From NCBI GenBank assembly GCA_965243545.1, contig OZ251573.1, positions 868,001 through 932,000 on the forward strand: a stretch of DNA of 64,000 nt. The letters run 5' to 3'. The notes beneath the pieces are model-generated. The model was not told where the DNA came from. It searched no databases and saw only the letters and a program-made list of their open reading frames with translations. This document shows positions 17,420 to 23,551 of the stretch, in pieces (within the stretch, counting starts at the first letter, position 1; every line of letters begins with the position of its first letter). The position numbers were made by a program, and so were the translations under genes. This DNA is from CATQHW01 sp965243545 (GTDB lineage: Bacteria; Spirochaetota; Spirochaetia; SZUA-6; Bin103).

Positions 17420-18517
17420 ATGAGTGCTATGGACGATTCGTTGCGTGCTCGCGTTCGCGCGTTGCCGGCGGGGGCGCTGGTGGGATTGGCGGTACTGGCC
17501 GTGCTGGCGCTCGCCGCGTGCGAGGATCCGGCCACTCCCGGCGGCGGCGGGCCGGCCGGCGGCACGGCGCCACAGGCGGTCCTGGGGCGGAGCGACGTTG
17601 CCGTAGCCGGCCGGGCGGCGACCGCCGGCCAGCGGTTCGGGAGCGTGACGCAGAGCAGCAACGTCGACAATTCCGGAGACACCACCGACCGCGTCACGGT
17701 GACCGGCGACGGCGCCAGGCTGATCATGCAGGTGCGGAACGCCGCGACCGGCGCGGAGCGCTTCTCGCTCAATACGCGGGATGATCTGGCCACCGCGGTC
17801 CGGGGCGGCGACTCCGAGGAAGTGGGCCGTTTCGTGCTGTCGAAGACCTTGGCGAACGGCGACGTGGCGGTGGCGGCCCTCTACAACCTCACCGACGACA
17901 GCACTGCGAGCGCCGGTTACTGGACGCTGCTGCGCGGCGGCGCCCCGCAGGAAGTCGGCGGCTTCGGCGACGGGGAGGAGTTGTCCGCAGCCGACCCCTG
18001 GTCGCGGCCAACCGGCACGGCGCGCTACTCCGGCAGCGGCGAAGGGGTGATCCACCGGCTGCGGAGCGGGGCACCGGCGTCCACCCAGTACTTTCTGGTC
18101 GACGCCACGCTCACGGCCAACTTCGGCGCCGGCACCGTTACGGGTCAAGTCGGCGGCCTGCGGGTGCTCGCGCGGGTTGACGCGACGTCCTGCTGCGCGG
18201 GGCGGGTGATCGACGCGGGCGGGCGGCCGCTGCCGATCGCCACGCTGGGGTCCGCCCGTATCGCGTCCGACGGGACGTTCAAGGCGCGCGGCAGCGGCGC
18301 CGGCAGCGTCATCAGAGACGTGTCCGCGGTGGCCGGGAACGTGGCGTTGCCCGCGTTGACGGCTGGCGACGTGGCGAGCGCGAGCGCGTCATGGGGTGGT
18401 GTGTTCTCGACCGACGGAGACAAGGTGATGGCGATATTCGGGCTCGACTACGAGTTGGCCGACGGTACCGAGGCGGTGCTCCTGGTTACGTTTTTCGGCG
18501 AGCGCGACGACGGCTGA
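17420..18517 (+). CDS. Predicted surface lipoprotein with TbpB-like beta-barrel C-terminus
   Basis: The product is 365 residues from ATG 17420. The signal peptide ends in LALAAC, a lipobox, with Cys at about residue 32 and a glycine/proline-rich tether after it. The body is rich in Thr/Gly/Ala beta strands. The phrase VDATLTANFGAGTVTGQVGG resembles the strand-turn pattern of the eight-stranded barrels of TbpB-like lipoproteins. Those sit on the outer surface and bind host ligands or form part of secretion-dependent lipoprotein families. Family assignment is tentative. The gene and its 3' flank are duplicated at 15981-16830, where the copy is broken. Confidence 0.65.
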   Translation: MSAMDDSLRARVRALPAGALVGLAVLAVLALAACEDPATPGGGGPAGGTAPQAVLGRSDVAVAGRAATAGQRFGSVTQSSNVDNSGDTTDRVTVTGDGARLIMQVRNAATGAERFSLNTRDDLATAVRGGDSEEVGRFVLSKTLANGDVAVAALYNLTDDSTASAGYWTLLRGGAPQEVGGFGDGEELSAADPWSRPTGTARYSGSGEGVIHRLRSGAPASTQYFLVDATLTANFGAGTVTGQVGGLRVLARVDATSCCAGRVIDAGGRPLPIATLGSARIASDGTFKARGSGAGSVIRDVSAVAGNVALPALTAGDVASASASWGGVFSTDGDKVMAIFGLDYELADGTEAVLLVTFFGERDDG

Positions 18518-18574
18518 TCAGGCCGGCGCGGCGGCAAACGGCTCGCGCTGCCGCGGTTCGGCGACGCCATGGTA

Positions 18575-18705
18575 GGGACTGACTTCAGGGCCGGTCGGTC
18601 GACCGGTCGATCTCCGACGCCTTCCAATCGCGCGCTCGCAAGCCGATTGAGGCTCACGCCCTCCTCGGCCGCCCGCATCACCGGGCGCTCCCTGTGGGTT
18701 CCGCG
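18575..18705 (-). pseudogene. hicB 3' remnant
   Basis: On the minus strand this reads VMRAAEEGVSLNRLASARLE followed by ...DRPVDRPALKSVP, matching the C-terminus of the hicB gene at 16705 with one codon-scale deletion. The N-terminal two thirds are gone. The 3' end of the HNH endonuclease gene at 18678 now reads into this remnant, so the HNH gene arrived or was joined after the duplication. Confidence 0.75.
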
Positions 18706-20168
18706 GCAGCGCAGTCCGTCCCGTCGCCTGCGTCCGCATGGCGGTGGCGGTGATGAGCGGCGCAGAGCAGCCGGAGATTGTCGGGTTCGGCGCTGCCGCC
18801 GAGCGAGAACGGCAGGACGTGATCCATCTGCAGCACATGCCGGGAGCCGCAACGGCGCCCGCTGTCCCGGTCCACGTAGCTGCAGCAGCCTCCATCGCGC
18901 TCCCAGACCTGCCGTTTGACGGCGGCCGGGATGGTACGGCCGCGTACCCGGGGCTGCGACGGCGCGCCTTGGCGTTGCCGGTCGCGTTCCGCCTTCGGCG
19001 CCGAAGTGGCGGACCGGGTCGCCGTTGCGGGCCGCTTCGCTGCCGCGGCGCGGCCGTGCTCCGTGTCCGCCTTCACCTTCGCTGGCGAAGTCGTGACCCT
19101 TGTCGGCATGGCGGCCGGCCGCGCCGACGCCGTTGCGGAGTCGGGCGCGGCCGGTTCCTTCGGCGCCGAAGGTTGGCTCGCTACGCCGGACCGCTTCGCC
19201 GTCGCAGCGTGGCGGTGTTCGGAGTAACCTGGCGCCTTCGCTGGCGAAGTCGCGCCGCCCGCCGGCACGGAAGGCCGTTGCGCCGACTCAGCCGCATCCG
19301 GCCCGCGTGCGTCCTTCGGCGCCGAAGTTTCGTCGGCACCGCTTGAAGCTGCCCGGCTGCCGGTGCGCCGGCCGCGCGGCGGTCGCGCCGGGTCGTGGCG
19401 CTCGACCGCTTCCTTCACCGCGCGCGCCACGATCTGCCCCAACGTCATGTGCGGATCGACGTGGGACAGCAATCCCTTGAGTTGCTCCAAGCCGCGCCGG
19501 CAGTCGTCGTCGATCCCGGCCTTGAGCTCCCATCGCCCCGCGCCCAGCGGCCGTATCCGGTCCGCCGGCGCCGTCAGCTCCGGGTCCACGCCGGCCAGCA
19601 AATTCTCTACCTGCCGCGTGCTCTTGCCGGCCGCCTCCTCCACCAGCGCCTGCCGCGCCGACGAGTCGAGCACCGGCGCCGCGCGCGGTTCCTCCGCTCG
19701 CTCCCCCGCCTGCGCCGGTGCGCTGGGCGCACTCGACGGCGCGCCGGGGCTTGGCGCCGATCCGTTGGCCGTTGCGGCCCGCGCGCCGCGTCCGCCGCCG
19801 GACTGCTTGCGCTTGCGCTCCTGCCGATCGAAGGCGTTCTGCAGCAGCGCCGCCGAGTTGAGCGTCAGCGAGCCGTCCCGCATCCGCTCGCGCGCGCCTT
19901 CGACCTCCCCGCACAGCCGCATCGCCTTGATGCGGCGCCACGCGGCGGCTTCGCTGTAGCCGAGTTCGCGCGTGGCGTAATCGAACAGGCTGGAGAACCC
20001 CTGGGGCAGATACAGACGGCGGCGTTCAAGCTCGCGCAGATGGTCGATGACCACGACTTCAAGCTGGTGCTCGACGGCGGTCAGTTCCTTGAGCCGTTGC
20101 ACCAGATGCCGATCGGAAAGGCCGGAAACGGTGGTGGTGACCGGCGCGTCAGAGGATGTGCGACTCAT
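18678..20168 (-). CDS. HNH endonuclease with repetitive linker
   Basis: The product is 496 residues from ATG 20168 (MSRTSSDAPVT). The N-terminal helical region contains DRHLVQRLKELTAVEHQLEV and YLPQGFSSLFDYATRELGYS, as in the DUF222-like part of stand-alone HNH proteins. The C-terminal nuclease has CSYVDRDSGRRCGSRHVLQM, DHVLPFSLGG and RLLCAAHH (HNH with zinc cysteines). Between them lies a low-complexity Ala/Pro/Lys linker built of imperfect 53-residue repeats. Its last residues come from the fused hicB remnant. It may act in restriction or as a selfish endonuclease. An IS4 insertion begins 23 bases upstream of the start and may have separated it from its promoter. Confidence 0.82.
   Translation of the reverse strand: MSRTSSDAPVTTTVSGLSDRHLVQRLKELTAVEHQLEVVVIDHLRELERRRLYLPQGFSSLFDYATRELGYSEAAAWRRIKAMRLCGEVEGARERMRDGSLTLNSAALLQNAFDRQERKRKQSGGGRGARAATANGSAPSPGAPSSAPSAPAQAGERAEEPRAAPVLDSSARQALVEEAAGKSTRQVENLLAGVDPELTAPADRIRPLGAGRWELKAGIDDDCRRGLEQLKGLLSHVDPHMTLGQIVARAVKEAVERHDPARPPRGRRTGSRAASSGADETSAPKDARGPDAAESAQRPSVPAGGATSPAKAPGYSEHRHAATAKRSGVASQPSAPKEPAAPDSATASARPAAMPTRVTTSPAKVKADTEHGRAAAAKRPATATRSATSAPKAERDRQRQGAPSQPRVRGRTIPAAVKRQVWERDGGCCSYVDRDSGRRCGSRHVLQMDHVLPFSLGGSAEPDNLRLLCAAHHRHRHADAGDGTDCAAAEPTGSAR
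18993..19327 (-). repeat. Imperfect tandem repeats with palindromic units inside the HNH linker
   Basis: The 14-base palindrome CTTCGGCGCCGAAG occurs at 18993, 19158 and 19314. The related CTTCGCTGGCGAAG occurs at 19077 and 19236, so the two types alternate every 78-84 bases. In the protein they encode SAPK and SPAK within a unit of about 53 residues repeated a little over twice. Confidence 0.8.
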
Positions 20169-20190
20169 GGTACAAATATAGTGAAAAAAC

Positions 20191-21584
20191 CAGTACTGTC
20201 CGGTTTGGAGACCATCGCGTGATTGTAACTGATTACACACATAAAGGTTACAGGCAAAATCGGGTGGTGGCGACTTGAACTTGATTCGGCCGTCTCACGC
20301 GATCCGCTGGCCCACAGCCGTCCGGCGTACCGGTCGGTTCGCCACAGCCGACCGGCGGCTCGGTGCAGCACCCCTCGGCCGCATTCGCCTAACCTGCTGG
20401 CATGTATTTCGGCCAGACCCTGTTCTCCCAGGTAATGAACTACCTGCCGTGGACGACTTTCGCTCGCATCGTCGATCGCTACGCCGGCGACCGCAAGGTC
20501 CGTACGTTACGCTGCACCGAGCACTATCGTGCGCTCGCCTTCGCGCAACTCACGCACCGCGAGAGTCTGCGCGACATCGAAGCCTGCCTGGCGGCTCGTT
20601 CTACCAAGCTCTATCACTGTGGATTCCGGACACCGGTGCGCCGCTCTACCTTGGCCGATGCCAACGAGCGGCGCGATTGGCGGATCTACGCGGACTTCGC
20701 CCAACGGTTGATCGTGCAGGCGCGCGCACTGTACGCCGACGAGATGTTGGCCACGAAGTTGAACGAGACCGCCTACGCGCTGGACTCCACGACCGTCGAT
20801 CTCTGCCTGTCGATCTTCCCCTGGGCGGCGTTCCGAGCCACCAAGGCGGCGGTCAAGATGCATACCCTGTTGGACTTACGAGGTTCGATCCCAAGTTTCA
20901 TTCACATCTCCGACGGCAGGTTACACGACGTCAACGTGCTTGATTTGCTGGTGCCGGAGGCTGGCGCGACGTACGTCATGGACCGCGCCTACATCGACTT
21001 TCAACGCCTGTACGCGCTGGACCAGGCCGGCGCCTTCTTCGTGACTCGTGCCAAGAAGAACATCCGCTACCGGCGCCTGTACTCCACGCCGACGGACCGA
21101 ACGCTAGGAGTCATCTCGGATCAGATCATCGCTTTGGGTGGGGCGCAGGCCAAGCTGAGGTACCGGGACCGTCTGCGGCGTGTCCGCTACAGGGACCCAC
21201 AATCCGGCCAAACACTGGTGTTTCTCACCAACCGGACCGGACTTGATGCGCTGACGATCTGTGGTTTGTACAAGAGTCGGTGGCAGGTCGAGTTGTTCTT
21301 CAAGTGGGTCAAACAGCACCTGCGGGTGAAGCGTTTTCTGGGAGTTTCGGAGAATGCCGTGAAATCGCAACTGTGGATAGCGGTGTCGGTCTACGTGCTG
21401 GTCGCGATTATCCGCAAGCGGCTGGGGATCGACACGCCGCTCTACACAATGCTACAGATCTTATCGGTCATGCCATTCGAGCAAGTACCGCTACATGAAG
21501 CACTTACGATGGAAGATTACAGTTCGGAACCGGACCCGTCCGCTAAACAGTTGCGGTTGCTTGATTTATGACCGGACACTACTG
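20191..21584 (+). mobile_element. IS4-family insertion sequence, 1394 bp, with 9-bp target duplication
   Basis: The ends are CAGTACTGTCCGGT at 20191 and, reading inward from 21584, CAGTAGTGTCCGGT (13 of 14 match). The element is flanked by the direct repeat TGAAAAAAC at 20182-20190 and 21585-21593. It carries one intact transposase. The intact duplication and frame suggest a recent insertion between the HNH gene and the Uma2 genes. Confidence 0.92.
20402..21571 (+). CDS. IS4-family DDE transposase
   Basis: The product is 389 residues. The catalytic acidic residues are in ALDSTTVDL (first Asp) and YVMDRAYIDF (second Asp). The glutamate lies in the IS4 hallmark YREK block (YKSRWQVELFFKWVKQHL). 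The N-terminal domain, beginning FSQVMNYLPWTTFARIVDRY, is the helical domain found in this subgroup. The gene is intact, so the element may be active. Confidence 0.93.
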   Translation: MYFGQTLFSQVMNYLPWTTFARIVDRYAGDRKVRTLRCTEHYRALAFAQLTHRESLRDIEACLAARSTKLYHCGFRTPVRRSTLADANERRDWRIYADFAQRLIVQARALYADEMLATKLNETAYALDSTTVDLCLSIFPWAAFRATKAAVKMHTLLDLRGSIPSFIHISDGRLHDVNVLDLLVPEAGATYVMDRAYIDFQRLYALDQAGAFFVTRAKKNIRYRRLYSTPTDRTLGVISDQIIALGGAQAKLRYRDRLRRVRYRDPQSGQTLVFLTNRTGLDALTICGLYKSRWQVELFFKWVKQHLRVKRFLGVSENAVKSQLWIAVSVYVLVAIIRKRLGIDTPLYTMLQILSVMPFEQVPLHEALTMEDYSSEPDPSAKQLRLLDL

Positions 21585-21739
21585 TGAAAAAACAAATGTG
21601 TCAAGAGGACCGTTGCATATTCGAGCGAATCGGTGCGGCGTTCCGGCATTCCGGAGCCGGTCGGCGCGCCGGTGACAGGGGGCTGTCGCGCTGCGGCGCC
21701 GCGTGCTATGCTCGGCAATATCAGGAGGTGTCGTCAGTA

Positions 21740-22384
21740 ATGGCAGATTCACTCAGCGTTCCGCCATCGGTAGAATATCCCAGTTCCGACGGCAAACCGA
21801 TCGCCGAGGGCGATACCCAACGGAAGTCGCTCACATACGCGGTGGAGCGGCTGGACATCTACTTCCGCAACGATCCGGACGTGTACGTATCCGGCAACCT
21901 GTTGCTCTACTACGAAGAAGGTGATCCGCGCGCGCGTGTGGCGCCGGACGTGTTCGTGGTGTTTGGAGCGCGCAAGGCCCTACGTGACACGTACCTGCTG
22001 TGGGAGGAGCCGAAGGCGCCCGACTTCGTGCTGGAGATCACCTCGCTGGCCACGAAGCGGGAAGATCAAGAGGACAAGCACGAGTTGTATCGCCGGCTGG
22101 GAGTGCGGGAGTACTGGCTGTACGATCCGGCGCGGGATTATCTGGAACCGCCGCTGCGGGGGTTGAAACTGGTGGGCGGAGAGTACCGGCGGCTGCCGGA
22201 GCGGGATGTAGCCGACGGGACGCTGGCGCTACGGAGCGAGGTGCTGGGACTGGAGTTACGCTTACAGATGGCCAAGCGGATGCGGTTCCACGATCCGCAG
22301 ACCGGGGAGGACCTGTTGGACTTGAGAGAGACCGACGACAGGCGCCGGGATGCCGCCCGCCGGGCGGCAGAGCTACGGGGTTAG
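21740..22384 (+). CDS. Uma2 family (DUF820) putative endonuclease
   Basis: The product is 214 residues from ATG 21740, preceded by AGGAGG at 21723; a start at 21584 would add 52 residues without conservation. The PD-(D/E)XK fold is marked by RVAPDVFVVFG, then APDFVLEITS (Asp and Glu), and KREDQEDKHELYRRLGVREY. The function of the family is uncertain; it is very abundant in cyanobacteria and some symbionts. It forms a tandem pair with the gene at 22589, including similar upstream sequence. It lacks the long coiled-coil tail of that paralogue. Confidence 0.85.
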   Translation: MADSLSVPPSVEYPSSDGKPIAEGDTQRKSLTYAVERLDIYFRNDPDVYVSGNLLLYYEEGDPRARVAPDVFVVFGARKALRDTYLLWEEPKAPDFVLEITSLATKREDQEDKHELYRRLGVREYWLYDPARDYLEPPLRGLKLVGGEYRRLPERDVADGTLALRSEVLGLELRLQMAKRMRFHDPQTGEDLLDLRETDDRRRDAARRAAELRG

Positions 22385-22475
22385 AACTGGCCGCCGACGG
22401 CGTCCGCGCGTCCTTCGGCGCGAAAGTTCGGTCCGCAACCCCGGCGGCCCGGCTGGTGGCGCGTCTCTTCACGGC
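22367..22475 (-). pseudogene. Fragment of an HNH-gene linker
   Basis: On the minus strand this reads TSRAAGVADRTFAPKDAR and continues ...PSAASSNPVALPPGG. This aligns with the HNH linker segment GSRAASSGADETSAPKDARG near 19320. It includes a degenerate form of the CTTCGGCGCCGAAG palindrome. It is too short to be a gene, and suggests an earlier HNH copy was lost here. Confidence 0.55.
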
Positions 22476-22588
22476 GAACGAACGGCCGGACCGCGGGCGG
22501 CAGCCGCGTAACGGCCATTGAGGCTACCATGCGGGCTGTCGCGTTGCGGCGCGGCGTGCTATGGTGGCAACGTCTGGAGGTGTGGTCG

Positions 22589-23461
22589 ATGGCAAGTACA
22601 CTCAGCGCTCCGCCAGCGGCAACGGTAACGGTAGACTACCCCAGTTCCGACGGCAAGCCGATGGCCGAAAGCGATTCCCAACTGCTCCCGCTCATGTACG
22701 CGGTGTACGGGCTGAGGCACCATTTCCGCAACGAACCGGACGTGTACGTGTCCGGGAACCTGTTGCTCTACTATCAGGAGGGCAAGCGGAGCGCGGTGGC
22801 GCCGGACGTGTTCGTGGTGTTCGGTGTGCCCGACAAGGTGCGGTCGTCGTACTTCCTGTGGGAGGAGGCGAAGGGACCGGACTTCGTGCTGGAGATCACG
22901 TCGCGGAGTACGTGGCGGGAGGATCAGACGAGGAAGCGGGAATTGTATCACCAGCTGGGGGTACGGGAATACTGGCAGTACGATCCGACGCGGGACTACC
23001 TGGAGCCTCCGCTGCAGGGGTTGGAGCTGATGGGCCGAGCGTACCGGCGGCTGCCGGAGCGGGAGTTGGCGGACGGGACGCTGGCGCTGTGGAGCGAGGT
23101 GCTGGGCCTGGAGTTGCGGTTGCAGGTGCAGTTGGCTGAGCGTGAGCTGCGGTTCCACGACCCGCAGACAGGAAAAGACCTGCTGGACTATACTGAGACC
23201 GACGACCGGCGCCGGGAGGCCGAAGACGGACGCCACCAAGCTGAGGTCCGCGCCGAGCACGAAGCTGCCGCCCGCCGGACGGCAGAGACGCGCGTCCAAC
23301 AGGAAGCGGCCGCACGCCAGGCGGCGGAGACGCGCGTCCGGGAGGAGGAGGCTGCACGCCGCCAGGCAGAGGCGGCCCGCCAAGCGGCGGAGGCGCGTAT
23401 TGCCGAACTCGAGGCGTTGCTGCGCGGGCCGGATACCCGGAATAGTCAGCGTCAGCGTTAG
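22589..23461 (+). CDS. Uma2 family (DUF820) putative endonuclease with coiled-coil tail
   Basis: The product is 290 residues from ATG 22589, with GGAGG 12 bases upstream. The nuclease core matches its upstream neighbour (SAVAPDVFVVFG and GPDFVLEITSRSTWREDQT). Residues about 210-285 are a tandem coiled coil of Ala/Glu/Arg repeats, with the unit RQAAETRVQQEAA recurring. Similar tails are common in Uma2 proteins. Upstream sequence up to about 75 bases resembles that of the paralogue, so the duplication included the promoter (TGCTATG in both). Confidence 0.85.
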   Translation: MASTLSAPPAATVTVDYPSSDGKPMAESDSQLLPLMYAVYGLRHHFRNEPDVYVSGNLLLYYQEGKRSAVAPDVFVVFGVPDKVRSSYFLWEEAKGPDFVLEITSRSTWREDQTRKRELYHQLGVREYWQYDPTRDYLEPPLQGLELMGRAYRRLPERELADGTLALWSEVLGLELRLQVQLAERELRFHDPQTGKDLLDYTETDDRRREAEDGRHQAEVRAEHEAAARRTAETRVQQEAAARQAAETRVREEEAARRQAEAARQAAEARIAELEALLRGPDTRNSQRQR

Positions 23462-23551
23462 CGTATCGGGATTGCGTCAGGTTACGCCGGGCGCGATCCC
23501 GCGCGGCCGTGATTGGCGGCGCGCCTTGAGTGACCGCAGGCAGGCCGGACC

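Noticed and set aside
20402..21571. Long opposite-strand and out-of-frame open frames across most genes
   Set aside because: High GC makes stop codons rare in all frames; none of these frames shows recognisable motifs, whereas the chosen frames do.
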